Shown: piece after piece, positions 31,875 through 41,906 of the stretch
Position numbering within the stretch: the stretch's first letter is position 1
Layout of the letters: the number at the start of each line of letters is the position of its first letter
Origin: Luteimonas rhizosphaerae
GTDB taxonomy: Bacteria > Pseudomonadota > Gammaproteobacteria > Xanthomonadales > Xanthomonadaceae
Reading direction: 5' to 3'
Assembly (NCBI RefSeq): GCF_002849595.1
Contig: NZ_NRQR01000023.1
Coordinates: 1-50,668, forward strand
Length of the DNA: 50,668 bases
Position numbers and translations under genes: made by a program
The notes under the pieces: generated by a model
Databases searched by the model: none
The model's input: only the letters and a program-made list of their open reading frames with translations
Told to the model about the DNA's origin: nothing

Positions 31875-34117
31875 GCCGCCACCACCTTGACCTTGCCGGC
31901 CGACAGCGCCGCCGTGGCGCCGTAGCCCGATTCCACCCATGCCGCACCCGCGCCGACGCGATCGTCGATCGTGACCTGCAGCGTCGCGGTACCGGCCGCG
32001 TTGGAGACCTTCGCCATGCCGTCGTCGGCCACGCCGACCGCGGCCGCATCGTCGGGATGCAGCACGAGGCGCGGCCCCAGGGTCAGCGGATGCGCCTGCA
32101 GTGCCGCCGCACGACGGGTCAGGCCGTCGACGCGGTAGATCGCCTGGGTCACGGCCAGTTCGAGACCGTCACCCGACAGCGTGGGCACAGCCGACGCCTG
32201 CACCGCGACCTGCTTGTGCGCCAGGCCGTCGCGCAGCCCGGCCAGATCGGTGAACTCGAAGCCCGGCACGGCGAGCTCGCCGCCCAGCGCGCGCAACACG
32301 CGCCAGCCGGCACGCGCCTCGCCCGGCAGCTTGCCGGCCGCGACGGCGCGCTGGTCGCGACCGTCGAGATTGGTCAGCGTGGCGTCGATCTCGGCCAGGG
32401 CGCCGATCGGCAGGATCACGTCGGCCACCGCACGCGTCGACGCGCAGGCGAAGTGGCTGAAGGCGACGACCTGGGCCGCGCCCAGCGCCTGCAGCGCCTG
32501 CGCCTGGTCGGCGAAGTCGAGACCCGGCTCGATGCCGTAGATGACGTAGGCGCTGCGGCGCTCGGCGAGCATCGCATTCGCGTCGCGCGTCGTCGGCAGC
32601 ACGCCATGGCGCGCCAGCCCGAGCGCGTTCGCGCCCTGCGGGATCCGGCACAGCGCGGCGCCGGTCGACGCAGCGAGCGTCGCGGCCGCGGCGCGGATGT
32701 CGGCCGCATGCAGGCTGGCTTCGGCCTGATGACCGACGAGGATCGCGGCGTGGCTGGCGCCGCGCAGCGCATCGGCGAGTTCCGTCGAGCGCAGCATCGC
32801 GGCGATCTGCGACGGCGGCACGATCGCCTTGTCGGCGATGTCGAAGGTGAAGTCGAAGTCGACCGGATTGACGACGTAGACCTTGGCGCCACGCTTCCAC
32901 GCCTGGCGCACGCGCTGGTGCAGCAGCGGCACTTCGTGGCGCAGGTTGGAACCGACGATGACGACCGCATCGGCCTTGTCGAGTTCCGCGACCGGCATCG
33001 CGAACGCTTCGGCGACCGCGCCATCCGACAGGTCGCGCTGGGCGATGCGGTGGTCGAGGTTGCCGCTGCCGAGCGCGTCGGCGAGGCGCGCGAGCAGCGC
33101 GCCCTCTTCGTTCGAGGTCGCGGGATGCACCAGCAGGCCGAGTTCGTCGGCGGGGTTGTCGCGCAGGATCTTCGCCGCACGCGCCAGCGCCTCGTCCCAC
33201 GAAGCCTCGCGCCAGCCGTCATCCGAACCGCTTGCGTTGTCCTTGACCATCGGCCGCAGCGCGCGGTCCTCGGCCGACAGGCCCTGGTGCGACCAGCGAT
33301 CACGATCCGACAGCCAGCACTCGTTGACGGCCTCGTTGTCGCGCGGCACCGCGCGCATCACGTCGCCGCGGCGCAGATGCAGGAACAGGTTGCTGCCGAG
33401 CGCGTCATGGCCGCCGAGCGACTCGCGCGCGATCAGCTCCCAGGGGCGGGCGCGGAAGCGGAACACTTTGTTGGTCAACGCGCCGACCGGGCACACGTCG
33501 ATGACGTTGCCCGACAGCTCGGTCGTCAACGGCTTGCCGTCGTAGGTGCCGATCTGCAGGTTCTCGCCGCGCTGCATGCCGCCCAGCTCGTAGGTACCGG
33601 CGATGTCCGCGGTGAAACGGACGCAACGCGTGCACTGGATGCAGCGCGTCATCTCGGTGGCGACCAGCGGGCCGAGATCCTCGTCGGCGACGACGCGCTT
33701 GCGCTCGGCGAACCGGCTGACCGAACGGCCGTAGCCGAGCGACAGATCCTGCAGCTCGCACTCGCCGCCCTGATCGCAGATCGGGCAGTCGAGCGGATGG
33801 TTGATCAGCAGGAACTCCATCACGTTGCGCTGCGACTTCAACGCCTTTTCGCTGCGCGTGATGACCTGCATGCCGTCCATCACCGGCGTGGCGCAGGCCG
33901 GCGCGGGCTTGGGCATCTTCTCGACCTCGACCAGGCACATGCGGCAGTTCGCCGCGATTGCCAGCTTGTCGTGGTAGCAGAAGCGCGGGATCGGAATGCC
34001 GGCCTTGTCGGCGGCCTGAATGATCATCGAGCCCTTGGGCGCGGCCAGTTCGACACCGTCGATGAAGACGGTGACGTGGTCGGGCTGCAGGTTCGGATTC
34101 ACGGGCTGTGCGCTCAT
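31871..34117 (-). CDS. nuoG: NADH-quinone oxidoreductase subunit G
   Basis: NuoG is the largest peripheral subunit of complex I and carries several iron-sulfur clusters. The 748-residue protein has a 2Fe-2S ferredoxin domain ([18 protein letters not shown]), the His-ligated 4Fe-4S motif ([20 protein letters not shown]), a further 4Fe-4S motif ([12 protein letters not shown] with a distal cysteine in [10 protein letters not shown]), and a molybdopterin-oxidoreductase-like C-terminal domain with no sign of a cofactor role. The ATG at 34117 overlaps the nuoF stop (ATGA). Confidence 0.96.
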   Translation of the reverse strand: MSAQPVNPNLQPDHVTVFIDGVELAAPKGSMIIQAADKAGIPIPRFCYHDKLAIAANCRMCLVEVEKMPKPAPACATPVMDGMQVITRSEKALKSQRNVMEFLLINHPLDCPICDQGGECELQDLSLGYGRSVSRFAERKRVVADEDLGPLVATEMTRCIQCTRCVRFTADIAGTYELGGMQRGENLQIGTYDGKPLTTELSGNVIDVCPVGALTNKVFRFRARPWELIARESLGGHDALGSNLFLHLRRGDVMRAVPRDNEAVNECWLSDRDRWSHQGLSAEDRALRPMVKDNASGSDDGWREASWDEALARAAKILRDNPADELGLLVHPATSNEEGALLARLADALGSGNLDHRIAQRDLSDGAVAEAFAMPVAELDKADAVVIVGSNLRHEVPLLHQRVRQAWKRGAKVYVVNPVDFDFTFDIADKAIVPPSQIAAMLRSTELADALRGASHAAILVGHQAEASLHAADIRAAAATLAASTGAALCRIPQGANALGLARHGVLPTTRDANAMLAERRSAYVIYGIEPGLDFADQAQALQALGAAQVVAFSHFACASTRAVADVILPIGALAEIDATLTNLDGRDQRAVAAGKLPGEARAGWRVLRALGGELAVPGFEFTDLAGLRDGLAHKQVAVQASAVPTLSGDGLELAVTQAIYRVDGLTRRAAALQAHPLTLGPRLVLHPDDAAAVGVADDGMAKVSNAAGTATLQVTIDDRVGAGAAWVESGYGATAALSAGKVKVVAA

Positions 34118-35481
34118 GCGGCGGCCCTCTTCTCGACGACGGTGCCGTCGCGCCGGTCGTCCACCAGGAAGCGGCCGTTGACGATCGCGTACTCGAATTC
34201 GTCCCAGAAATGATGCAGGAAGCCCTGCACCGGCCACGCAGCGGCTTCGCCGAACGCGCAGATGGTGTGGCCTTCGATCTGGCCGGCGGCGGCCCGCAGC
34301 ATCTGCAGGTCGTCCAGCGTGGCCTGTTTCTCGACGATGCGGGTCAGCATGCGGTACATCCAGCCGGTGCCTTCGCGGCACGGCGTGCACTGGCCGCAGC
34401 TTTCCTTGTAGTAGAACCGCGCGATGCGCTGGCAGGCGCGCACCATGCAGGTGGTCTCGTCCATGACGATCACCGCGCCCGAGCCGAGGCCGGAGCCGGC
34501 CTTCTGCAGCGCGTCGTAATCCATCGTCAGGCCCATCATGGTCTCGCCGGGCAGCACCTTCATCGACGAGCCGCCGGGGATCACGGCCTTGATCGCACGG
34601 CCGTCGCGCATGCCGCCGCACAGCTCCAGCAGATCGGCGAACGAGGTGCCGAGGCGGATCTCGTGGTTGCCGGGCCGGGCGACGTGGCCCGATACCGAGA
34701 AGATCTTGCAGCCGCCGTTGTTCGGCTTGCCCAGGCCCATGAACCACTCGGCGCCGTTGCGCACGATCGCCGGCACCGAGGCGAAGGTCTCGGTGTTGTT
34801 GATCGTCGTCGGCTTGCCGTAGAGGCCGAAGTTCGCCGGGAACGGCGGCTTGTAGCGGGGCTGGCCCTTCTTGCCTTCCAGCGACTCCATCAGCGCGGTT
34901 TCCTCACCGCAGATATAGGCGCCCGCGCCGAGCGCGTTGTAGAGGTCGATGTCGACGCCCGAGCCCAGCACGTTCTTGCCCAGCCAGCCATGCTTGTAGG
35001 CTTCGGCGGTGGCTTCCTCGAGATGTTCGAAGGGCTCGTGGTGGAACTCGCCGCGCAGGTAGTTGTAGCCCACCGCGCTGCCGGTCGCGTAGCAGGCGAT
35101 CGCCATGCCTTCGATGACCGCATGCGGGTTGTAGCGCAGGATGTCGCGGTCTTTCGCGGTGCCCGGCTCGGATTCGTCGGAGTTGCAGAGGATGTACTTC
35201 TGCATCTCGCCCTTGGGCATGAAGCTCCACTTCAGGCCGGTCGGGAAACCCGCGCCGCCACGGCCGCGCAGGCCGGACTGCTTGACCATCTCGACGACGT
35301 CGGCCGGCGCGATCTTCTCTTCGAGAATGCGGCGCAGCGCGCTGTAACCACCCGTCTTGAGGTAGTTCTCGTAGCTCCACGGCTTGTCGAAATGCAGCGT
35401 GGTGTAGACCGCCTGGTGCTCCTTGGGCGCCGGTCCGACGGGACCGTAACCTTCGGAAGCATGGGGATGGTGATGTGCCAT
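34114..35481 (-). CDS. nuoF: NADH-quinone oxidoreductase subunit F (FMN/NADH binding)
   Basis: NuoF oxidises NADH and holds FMN and cluster N3. The 455-residue protein has the [22 protein letters not shown] loop near 73, [14 protein letters not shown] near 99, [19 protein letters not shown] near 180, and the 4Fe-4S motif [12 protein letters not shown] with a fourth cysteine in HTICAFG. A short His-rich N-terminus ([11 protein letters not shown]) precedes the conserved part and is probably lineage-specific. Confidence 0.97.
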   Translation of the reverse strand: MAHHHPHASEGYGPVGPAPKEHQAVYTTLHFDKPWSYENYLKTGGYSALRRILEEKIAPADVVEMVKQSGLRGRGGAGFPTGLKWSFMPKGEMQKYILCNSDESEPGTAKDRDILRYNPHAVIEGMAIACYATGSAVGYNYLRGEFHHEPFEHLEEATAEAYKHGWLGKNVLGSGVDIDLYNALGAGAYICGEETALMESLEGKKGQPRYKPPFPANFGLYGKPTTINNTETFASVPAIVRNGAEWFMGLGKPNNGGCKIFSVSGHVARPGNHEIRLGTSFADLLELCGGMRDGRAIKAVIPGGSSMKVLPGETMMGLTMDYDALQKAGSGLGSGAVIVMDETTCMVRACQRIARFYYKESCGQCTPCREGTGWMYRMLTRIVEKQATLDDLQMLRAAAGQIEGHTICAFGEAAAWPVQGFLHHFWDEFEYAIVNGRFLVDDRRDGTVVEKRAAA

Positions 35482-35496
35482 GTCCGCGCGTTCGCC

Positions 35497-36024
35497 TTAC
35501 TTCAGACCGTCGAGCAGCTCGTCGACGCCTTCGGGCGTGAGCTTCTCGTGGTAATGACCGTTGATGACCACGACCGGCGCACCGCAGCAGGCCGCGACGC
35601 ACTCTTCTTCGCGCTTGAGGAACACACGGCCGTCCGCCGTCGATTCGCCGAGCCTGCAGCCCAGCTTCTTCTCGGCGTGCGTGACCAGATCCTCGGCGCC
35701 GTTGAGCCAGCAGCTGATGTTGGTGCAGAACGCGACGTTGTTGCGCCCGACCGGCTGGGTCTCGAACATCGAGTAGAACGTCGCGACCTCGTAGGCCCAC
35801 ACCGGCGGCAGGTCGAGATACTTGGCGACGCCGGCGATCAGCTCGTCGGTCAGCCAGCCCCCGTTCTGTTCCTGGGCGGCGAACAGGCCCTGCAGCACCG
35901 CGGAACGCTTGCGGTCCTCGGGAAACTTGGTCAGCCAGTGGTCGATGTGCGCGCGGGTGTCGCCGGTCAGGACGACCATCGGGTCCACGTTGCGTGCGTT
36001 CTCGAAATTGCCTGTCGCTCTCAT
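35497..36024 (-). CDS. nuoE: NADH-quinone oxidoreductase subunit E (2Fe-2S)
   Basis: NuoE (175 residues) has a thioredoxin-like fold and carries 2Fe-2S cluster N1a. The ligand cysteines are in FCTNISCWL near 100 and [16 protein letters not shown] near 140. The helical N-terminal part includes [18 protein letters not shown] and [13 protein letters not shown]. Its start overlaps the nuoD stop (ATGA). Confidence 0.96.
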   Translation of the reverse strand: MRATGNFENARNVDPMVVLTGDTRAHIDHWLTKFPEDRKRSAVLQGLFAAQEQNGGWLTDELIAGVAKYLDLPPVWAYEVATFYSMFETQPVGRNNVAFCTNISCWLNGAEDLVTHAEKKLGCRLGESTADGRVFLKREEECVAACCGAPVVVINGHYHEKLTPEGVDELLDGLK

Positions 36025-37340
36025 CGGTCAACCTCACCGAACACGATGTCATAGGTCCCGATCATCGCCACGACGTCCGACAGCATGTGTCCCTTGACGA
36101 TCGTGTCCATCGACGACAGGTGCGCGAAGCCCGGCGCGCGCAGATGCACGCGGAAGGGCTTGTTGGCGCCGTCGGAGACCAGGTAGCAGCCGAACTCGCC
36201 CTTGGGCGCCTCGACCGCGCTGTAGGTCTCGCCGACCGGCACGCAGTAGCCTTCGGTGAACAGCTTGAAGTGGTGGATCAGCGCTTCCATGTCGTCCTTC
36301 ATCGATTCGCGCGATGGCGGCGACACCTTGTAGTTGTCCAGCATGACCGGACCGGGATTCGCCCGCAGCCAGGCGACGCACTGCTCGATGATCCGCACCG
36401 ACTGCCGCATCTCGACGATGCGCACCAGGTAGCGGTCGTAGCAGTCGCCTTCCACGCCGACGGCGATGTCGAAGTCGACTTCGGCGTACTTGGCGTAGGG
36501 CTGGGTCTTGCGCAGGTCCCATTCGATGCCCGAGCCACGCAGCATCGGGCCGGTCATGCCCCAGGCCAGCGCCTGCTCCGGCGGAATCACGCCGATGCCG
36601 ACGGTGCGCTGCTTCCAGATGCGGTTGTCGGTCAGCAGCGTCTCGTACTCGTCGACGCGGCTGGGGAAATCCTTCGCGAACGCCTCGAGGTAATCGAGCA
36701 TCGAGCCTTCGCGCCACGCATTGAAGCGCTTGAGCTTGGCGCCCTTGCGCCACGGCGACTCGCGGTACTGCGGCATGCGGTCGGGCAGGTCGCGGTAGAC
36801 GCCACCGGGACGGTAGTAGGTCGCGTGCATGCGCGCGCCCGAGACCGCCTCGTAGACGTCCATCAGTTCTTCGCGCTCGCGGAACGCATACAGCATCACC
36901 GCCATCGCACCGAGGTCGAGCGCGTTCGACCCCACCCACATCAGGTGGTTGAGGATGCGCGTGATCTCGTCGAACAGCGTGCGGATCCACTGCGCACGCG
37001 CCGGCGCCTCGATGCCCATCAGGGTCTCGATCGCGCGCACGTAGGCGTGCTCGTTGCACATCATCGACACGTAATCCAGACGATCCATGTAGCCGATCGA
37101 CTGGTTGAACGGCTTGGATTCCGCCAGCTTCTCGGTGCCGCGATGCAGCAGGCCGATGTGCGGATCGGCGCGCATGACGGTTTCGCCGTCCATCTCCAGG
37201 ATCAGGCGCAGCACGCCGTGCGCGGCCGGATGCTGGGGACCGAAGTTGAACGTGTAGTTGCGGATTTCCTGCTTCAGCGCCATGGCGTCGGGGGTGGCGA
37301 CGGCCTGGTGCAGCGAGGTGGTGGTCGGCACGGCGCTCAC
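36021..37340 (-). CDS. nuoD: NADH-quinone oxidoreductase subunit D
   Basis: NuoD (439 residues) forms the quinone-reduction site with NuoB, and is related to the large subunit of NiFe hydrogenases. Signatures include [15 protein letters not shown] near 33 (quinone-site His), [14 protein letters not shown] near 62 and the C-terminal DIVFGEVDR. nuoC and nuoD are separate here, unlike the E. coli fusion, and overlap by four bases. Confidence 0.97.
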   Translation of the reverse strand: MSAVPTTTSLHQAVATPDAMALKQEIRNYTFNFGPQHPAAHGVLRLILEMDGETVMRADPHIGLLHRGTEKLAESKPFNQSIGYMDRLDYVSMMCNEHAYVRAIETLMGIEAPARAQWIRTLFDEITRILNHLMWVGSNALDLGAMAVMLYAFREREELMDVYEAVSGARMHATYYRPGGVYRDLPDRMPQYRESPWRKGAKLKRFNAWREGSMLDYLEAFAKDFPSRVDEYETLLTDNRIWKQRTVGIGVIPPEQALAWGMTGPMLRGSGIEWDLRKTQPYAKYAEVDFDIAVGVEGDCYDRYLVRIVEMRQSVRIIEQCVAWLRANPGPVMLDNYKVSPPSRESMKDDMEALIHHFKLFTEGYCVPVGETYSAVEAPKGEFGCYLVSDGANKPFRVHLRAPGFAHLSSMDTIVKGHMLSDVVAMIGTYDIVFGEVDR

Positions 37341-38098
37341 TTGGCGGGCTCCTCGGCATTGCGCGACATCCGCTCGCCGTACGCGGTGGCGTAGCGGGCA
37401 TCGTCGCGGATCACGCGCGGCACGCCGACGCGCGGCTCGACCGACGTCACCGGCTCGTACACCACGCGCTTGCGCTCGGCGTCGTAACGCACTTCGACAT
37501 TGCCGATCAGCGGAAAATCCTTGCGGAACGGATGCCCGACGAATCCGTAGTCGGTCAGGATCCGGCGCAGGTCCGGATGTCCTTCGAAAATGATGCCGAA
37601 CAGGTCGAACGCCTCACGCTCGAACCAGTTGGCCACCGGCCACAGACCGGTCAGCGACGAGACGAGCGGCAGGCCGTCGTCGGGCGCGAAGCACTTCACG
37701 CTCAGGCGCTGGTTGTGCTGGACCGACAACAGCTGCGCGACCGCGGCGAAGCGGCGCAGAGGTGCGGGAATGACATCGCTGCCGCCGGGCTGCGCGACCT
37801 GCCGGCTGTGGGTTTCGCCGAACTTGAAGCGGCCCGCGCCGCGGCCTTCGACGCCGCGGCTGAAACCCTCGGACGACACGTCGGTGTCCCACTCGTCGCT
37901 GCCGTGGCCCAGGTAGTCCAGGCCGCAGACATCGATCAGTGACTCGAAGCCGAACTCGTTGCGCAGGACGCGGCAGGTGTCGAGCCAGTCGCCGCCGGTG
38001 ACGAGGAAGACCTCGCCCCGCGGCAGCGCCACGGAGACGTCGGCATCGGGAAACCGCGCGCGCAGGCGCGCGGCGAAGTCGGTATTGGACTCACGCAT
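37337..38098 (-). CDS. nuoC: NADH-quinone oxidoreductase subunit C
   Basis: NuoC (253 residues, the 30-kDa subunit) is a structural part of the hydrophilic arm. The motif [20 protein letters not shown] and [19 protein letters not shown] are unmistakable. A segment of about 40 residues ([20 protein letters not shown] onward, residues about 75-115) interrupts the conserved domain and is longer than in E. coli NuoCD. The start at 38098 overlaps the end of nuoB by eight bases. Confidence 0.95.
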   Translation of the reverse strand: MRESNTDFAARLRARFPDADVSVALPRGEVFLVTGGDWLDTCRVLRNEFGFESLIDVCGLDYLGHGSDEWDTDVSSEGFSRGVEGRGAGRFKFGETHSRQVAQPGGSDVIPAPLRRFAAVAQLLSVQHNQRLSVKCFAPDDGLPLVSSLTGLWPVANWFEREAFDLFGIIFEGHPDLRRILTDYGFVGHPFRKDFPLIGNVEVRYDAERKRVVYEPVTSVEPRVGVPRVIRDDARYATAYGERMSRNAEEPAK

Positions 38099-38669
38099 CG
38101 CGCAGCCCCGTCTTGGTCTCGCCGAAGTTGGTCGCGCGGCGGATCTTCTTCTGCAGCTGCAGGATGCCGTAGACCAGCGCCTCGGCCGTCGGCGGGCAGC
38201 CCGGCACGTAGACGTCAACCGGCACGATGCGATCGCAGCCACGGACCACCGAATACGAGTAGTGGTAGTAGCCGCCGCCATTGGCGCAGCTGCCCATCGA
38301 GATGACCCACTTCGGGTCCGGCATCTGGTCGTAGACCTTGCGCAGCGCCGGGGCCATCTTGTTGACCAGCGTGCCGGCGACGATCATCACGTCGGACTGG
38401 CGCGGGCTGGGACGGAACACGACGCCGTAGCGGTCGAGATCGATGCGCGCGGCGCCGGCGTGCATCATTTCCACCGCGCAGCAGGCCAGACCGAAGGTCA
38501 TGGGCCACATCGAACCCGTACGCGCCCAGTTGAGCAGCACGTCGGAACTGGTGGTGACGAAGCCGCGCTCGAGCAGCGGATTCTCGCCTTCCGGGCGCAG
38601 GATGTCGTCGACCCGGCCTTCCGGCAGCGGGTTGTTCATCAGGCGCGCGACGGTCTGGTTCATTCCCAT
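38091..38669 (-). CDS. nuoB: NADH-quinone oxidoreductase subunit B (cluster N2)
   Basis: NuoB carries the terminal 4Fe-4S cluster N2 that reduces quinone. The 192-residue protein contains the tandem cysteines in [14 protein letters not shown], the third in [12 protein letters not shown] and the fourth in [11 protein letters not shown]. The ATG at 38669 (MGMNQT) is chosen by similarity to other NuoB N-termini; the ATG at 38663, which overlaps the nuoA stop, is equally possible and two residues shorter. Confidence 0.97.
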   Translation of the reverse strand: MGMNQTVARLMNNPLPEGRVDDILRPEGENPLLERGFVTTSSDVLLNWARTGSMWPMTFGLACCAVEMMHAGAARIDLDRYGVVFRPSPRQSDVMIVAGTLVNKMAPALRKVYDQMPDPKWVISMGSCANGGGYYHYSYSVVRGCDRIVPVDVYVPGCPPTAEALVYGILQLQKKIRRATNFGETKTGLRDA

Positions 38670-39016
38670 TCCAGCGCTCCCTTCTTCCACACGTAGACGA
38701 AGCCGAGCAGCAGCATGCCGGCGAAGATGCCCATCTCGATCAGGCCGAGCACGCCGAGTTCGCGGAACACGGTGGCCCAGGGCACGATGAAGATGATTTC
38801 CAGATCGAAGACGATGAACTGGATCGCGATGAGGTAGTAGCGCACGTCGAACTGCATGCGCGCGTCTTCGAACGCCTCGAAGCCGCACTCGTAGGGCGAG
38901 AGCTTCTCGAGCGTGGGACGCTTGGGCCCGATCAGGTTGCCCACAACCAGCAAGGCAATGCCGATTCCCGTGGCAACGATCAGGAACAGCAGGGTCGGCA
39001 GATATTCGGCCAGCAC
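38660..39016 (-). CDS. nuoA: NADH-quinone oxidoreductase subunit A
   Basis: NuoA is a three-helix membrane subunit of complex I. The GTG at 39016 gives 118 residues, the usual size, beginning [20 protein letters not shown], with GAGAG about ten bases upstream. An in-frame ATG at 39055 would add 13 residues but lacks a ribosome binding site. The loop motif [20 protein letters not shown] and [15 protein letters not shown] are typical. It is the first gene of the nuo operon. Confidence 0.95.
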   Translation of the reverse strand: MLAEYLPTLLFLIVATGIGIALLVVGNLIGPKRPTLEKLSPYECGFEAFEDARMQFDVRYYLIAIQFIVFDLEIIFIVPWATVFRELGVLGLIEMGIFAGMLLLGFVYVWKKGALEWE

Positions 39017-39321
39017 TCGGATGTTCTCTCGGCTACTCGCCGCGTGATGCGGCATTGGCTCGACGTCGACGACGTCGCGTGCGAAGCGCGCTCGCTTCGT
39101 GGTGCGCCCGGACAGACTGGACTGGAACGCGTCCGCGTCCGGGTCACGACACGTGCACGCGCACCGTTGCCCGCGCCTGTTTCGCCGCGCGGCGCGGCCC
39201 CGCGTGTACGAGCCTCATCGGCACGCCGGATGCGTCCTGGCGCGAGCAGCACCCAGACGCGAAAACCCCGCTCGCGCGGGGTTCCGGGTGAAGCGCGCAT
39301 CCTGCGATGCGGTGTTGCAGA
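39017..39321 (-). promoter_or_regulatory. Upstream region of the nuo operon
   Basis: These 305 bases separate nuoA from tRNA-Leu and must hold the nuo promoter unless nuo is read through from the tRNA. I see no convincing -10/-35 pair. Overlapping CGACGTCG palindromes lie at about 39061-39075, some 45 bases before the nuoA GTG, and could be an operator. A terminator-like hairpin lies at 39262-39283. No gene is supported here. Confidence 0.4.
39262..39283 (-). terminator. Terminator-like hairpin after tRNA-Leu
   Basis: AACCCCGC (39264-39271) pairs with GCGGGGTT (39276-39283) around four bases. On the minus strand the stem ends in TTTT, of which two lie beyond the pairing. It lies 39 bases beyond the tRNA 3' end. 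The short T-run makes it a moderate terminator. Confidence 0.65.
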
Positions 39322-39406
39322 TGGTGCCCAAGGGGGGACTCGAACCCCCACGACCGAAGCCGTTACCACCTCAAGGTAGTGCGTCTACCAATTCCGCCAC
39401 CTGGGC
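39322..39406 (-). tRNA. leuU: tRNA-Leu (GAG)
   Basis: This 85-base tRNA has a long variable arm (CGGCTTCGGTCG), encoded CCA at 39322-39324, and GAG as anticodon (complement at 39370-39372) in the TTGAGGT loop. It closely resembles E. coli tRNA-Leu(GAG), leuU, which also lies downstream of secG. The base pair 27-43 is C-A here. The gene follows secG on the same strand. Confidence 0.95.
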
Positions 39407-39457
39407 ATTGTTGCGAACCGCGTTCCGTCGGACCGTACCGGCGCCGGGGAGCCGCGC

Positions 39458-39463
39458 ATTATA
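39458..39463 (-). promoter_or_regulatory. Consensus -10 box upstream of tRNA-Leu
   Basis: TATAAT on the minus strand (39463-39458) lies 52 bases before the tRNA, directly after the secG stop. The -35 region falls inside the secG end and does not match well (TGCACC with a 19-base spacer is the nearest). The tRNA may be made from this promoter, from secG read-through, or both. Confidence 0.5.
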
Positions 39464-39469
39464 GCGGGA

Positions 39470-39904
39470 TCAATCGGCTTGCGGTGCATCCGCAGGCGGC
39501 GCAGGTGCATTTTCCTGCACCGGCGCTGCAGGCACGGCACCGGCGTCGGGCGCAGGCGCCTGCGTACCCGTCGGCGCGGCGGGCACTGCGCCCGAGGGCG
39601 CCGGCGCGGCAGGAACCTGGCTCGGCTGCGACATCACGCCCAGATCCATGTCCAGCGCGTTCGGGTTGGCGCGGTGCATCGCGTACCACGCCATGAACAG
39701 GGTGACGCCGAAGAAGCTGATCGCCAGCCACTTCGTGGCCTTCGACAGGAAGTTCGACGAGCCGCGCGCACCGAACACGGTGGCCGACGCGCCACCGCCG
39801 AAGCCGGAGCCGGCCTGGGCGCCCGCACCGCGCTGCATCAGGATCAACGCGATCATGGAGATCGCGATGATGACGAACAGGATGTTGAAAATCGTCAGCA
39901 GCAT
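39470..39904 (-). CDS. secG: Preprotein translocase subunit SecG
   Basis: SecG is a two-helix inner membrane component of the SecYEG translocon. The 144-residue protein has helix 1 (residues about 2-22), the cytoplasmic Gly-rich loop (GAGAQAGSGFGGGASATVFG, then ARGSSNFLSKATKW), and helix 2 (LAISFFGVTLFMAW). The last 55 residues are an Ala/Pro-rich tail, a common extra in this group. It lies between tpiA and tRNA-Leu. Confidence 0.95.
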   Translation of the reverse strand: MLLTIFNILFVIIAISMIALILMQRGAGAQAGSGFGGGASATVFGARGSSNFLSKATKWLAISFFGVTLFMAWYAMHRANPNALDMDLGVMSQPSQVPAAPAPSGAVPAAPTGTQAPAPDAGAVPAAPVQENAPAPPADAPQAD

Positions 39905-39949
39905 TGCGTGGGCGCTCTGGAACGTAGGGTGGAAACGGGTCTGCCGGCC

Positions 39950-40702
39950 TCAGCGCGCCGCGGCGACGAGGAGAGCCAGGAAATCGGGAGCCGCCAGCGA
40001 AGCGCCTCCGATCAGACCGCCATCGACATCGGGCTGCGCGAACAGCGCGGCGGCATTGTCCGGCTTGCAGCTGCCGCCATACAACAGCGGCAACGCGTCG
40101 GCGATTGTAGCATCGCGGCGCGCGACCTCGCCACGCAGGAAGGCGTGCACCTGCTGGGCGAGTTCCGGGCTCGCGGTCAGGCCCGTGCCGATGGCCCAGA
40201 CCGGCTCGTAGGCGATGATGCCGCCCGCCAGCGCCTCGACGCCGGCCAGCGCGAGCACCGGCGCCAGCTGTCCGGCGAGGACCTCCTCGGTACGCCCGGC
40301 TTCCCGTTCCTCGCGGGTCTCGCCCAGACACAGGATCGGGACCAGCCCGGCGGCGCGTGCGGCCACGTACTTGCGTGCGACCAGATCGCTGCTCTCGGCG
40401 TGGTACTGGCGCCGCTCGGAATGCCCCACCAGGGTGTGGGTGGCGCCGATGTCGGCCAGCATCGCCGCGGCGACCTCGCCGGTGTAGGCCCCCTTCTCGT
40501 GCTCGCTGACGTCCTGCGCACCGAAGGCGACGCCGCGTCCACCGCGGCTGGCGACCAGGCCGGGCAGATACGGGAAGGGCGGCAGCACGATCGCCTCGAC
40601 GCCATTGTCCGGCAGGCCTGCGGCGATCCCGTCGACCAGGGATTCGGCGAATGCACGGCTGCCGTGCAGCTTCCAGTTACCGGCGACGATCCTGCGGCGC
40701 AT
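39950..40702 (-). CDS. tpiA: Triosephosphate isomerase
   Basis: TpiA interconverts dihydroxyacetone phosphate and glyceraldehyde 3-phosphate in glycolysis. The 250-residue TIM barrel has Asn9 and Lys11 (AGNWKLHG), catalytic His94 (LVGHSERRQ), catalytic Glu166 (AYEPVWAIGTG) and the phosphate loop (LLYGGSCKPDN). AAGGAG lies seven bases before the ATG. secG follows after a 45-base gap. Confidence 0.97.
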   Translation of the reverse strand: MRRRIVAGNWKLHGSRAFAESLVDGIAAGLPDNGVEAIVLPPFPYLPGLVASRGGRGVAFGAQDVSEHEKGAYTGEVAAAMLADIGATHTLVGHSERRQYHAESSDLVARKYVAARAAGLVPILCLGETREEREAGRTEEVLAGQLAPVLALAGVEALAGGIIAYEPVWAIGTGLTASPELAQQVHAFLRGEVARRDATIADALPLLYGGSCKPDNAAALFAQPDVDGGLIGGASLAAPDFLALLVAAAR

Positions 40703-40937
40703 CGGGCCACTCCTTGCGAAAACGTGCCGCAAGGATAGCCGATGCCTGGTTTTCGGCCTCCCGGCGAGGCGTTCGAGGCAGTGCCGCGATGCGGCGACGG
40801 CGCGCGGCAGGTCCGGCAAACAGGGGCAGCGGCGACGAGGGCCTCCCGCGACGCCCTCGCGGCACGCCGGCGCAAAAGAACGCCGCGCTGTCGAGGCACG
40901 TCTGTGCTGGCGCAGCCCGGCGGCCGGTAGCGTCGCC

Positions 40938-41891
40938 CTACTTGAGCTTGATCTCGCGCAGCCGTTCTTCGAGATATCCCTGCGCGGTGATCGCCTCGGG
41001 ATACCGGCTCGGGTTGTCGGCGGTGACCGTCGCCGGCAGCACGTCGATGACGAAGTCCGGGTTCGGATGCAGGAAGAACGGCACCGAATAGCGCGGCTGG
41101 CGCGCGGCCTCGCCGGGCGGGTTGGTGACCCGGTGGGTCGTCGACGGATACACGTGGTTGGTCAGGCGCTGCAGCATGTCGCCGATATTGACGACGATGG
41201 TGTCGGCGTCCGATGTGAACGGCACCCACTCGCCCTGCGACGACTTCACTTCCAGGCCCGCCGCGCTCGCACCGACCAGCAGCGTGATCAGATTGATGTC
41301 CTCGTGCGCGCCGGCGCGCACGTTGGGAATGTCGTCGGCGGTGATCGGCGGATAGTGGATCGGCCGCAGGATCGAATTGCCGCTGTCGGTCTTGTCGACG
41401 AAATAGTCCGCCGGCAGGTCGATGTGCAGCGCGAGCGCCGACAGCACCTGCGCGCCCAGCGCATCGAGCCGCTGGTAGAGGCCGTAACCGTGTTCGCGGA
41501 ACCCGGGGACCTCGTCGGGCCACAGGTTCGGCGGCATCACCTCGCGGTACGGCGAATCGTCCGGTATCTCGCGGCCGATGTGCCAGAACTCCTTGAGGTC
41601 GAAATGCGTGGCGCCCTTCGCCGTCTCGACGCCGAACGCGGTGTAGCCGCGCGCGCCGCCGCTGCCGGCGAGGTGATAGCGCTGCTTGGTCGCTTCCGGG
41701 AGCGCGAAGAACGCCTTGAACACGCGGTAGGCGGCGTCGATGTCGGCTTGCGGGATGCCGTGGCCGCTGATGCCGGCGAAGCCCCATTCGCGGTAGGCCG
41801 CGCCGAGTTCGGCGACGAAGGCCGCGCGGTCGCCGGCGTCGACCGGGTGGGTGAATCTGCGGATGTCGAGGGTCGGGATACGGGCGGTCAT
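40938..41891 (-). CDS. 2-oxoglutarate/Fe(II)-dependent oxygenase, isopenicillin N synthase-like family
   Basis: This 317-residue protein belongs to the isopenicillin N synthase-like non-haem iron oxygenases. The N-terminal DIOX_N domain shows IPTLDIRRF and WGFAGISGHGIP. The jelly-roll core has the iron ligands His196 and Asp198 (GAHEDINLITLL) and His253 (STTHRVTNP), and the co-substrate-binding Arg267-x-Ser269 (RYSVPFF), all intact. The substrate cannot be read from the sequence. It starts 15 bases after glmM and could be cotranscribed with it. An amino acid or secondary metabolite hydroxylase is possible. Confidence 0.88.
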   Translation of the reverse strand: MTARIPTLDIRRFTHPVDAGDRAAFVAELGAAYREWGFAGISGHGIPQADIDAAYRVFKAFFALPEATKQRYHLAGSGGARGYTAFGVETAKGATHFDLKEFWHIGREIPDDSPYREVMPPNLWPDEVPGFREHGYGLYQRLDALGAQVLSALALHIDLPADYFVDKTDSGNSILRPIHYPPITADDIPNVRAGAHEDINLITLLVGASAAGLEVKSSQGEWVPFTSDADTIVVNIGDMLQRLTNHVYPSTTHRVTNPPGEAARQPRYSVPFFLHPNPDFVIDVLPATVTADNPSRYPEAITAQGYLEERLREIKLK

Positions 41892-41906
41892 GACGGGCTC
41901 TCGTGG

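Noticed and set aside
38660..39055. ATG at 39055 as the nuoA start
   Set aside because: It adds a non-conserved 13-residue lead without a ribosome binding site; the GTG at 39016 gives the family length and N-terminus.
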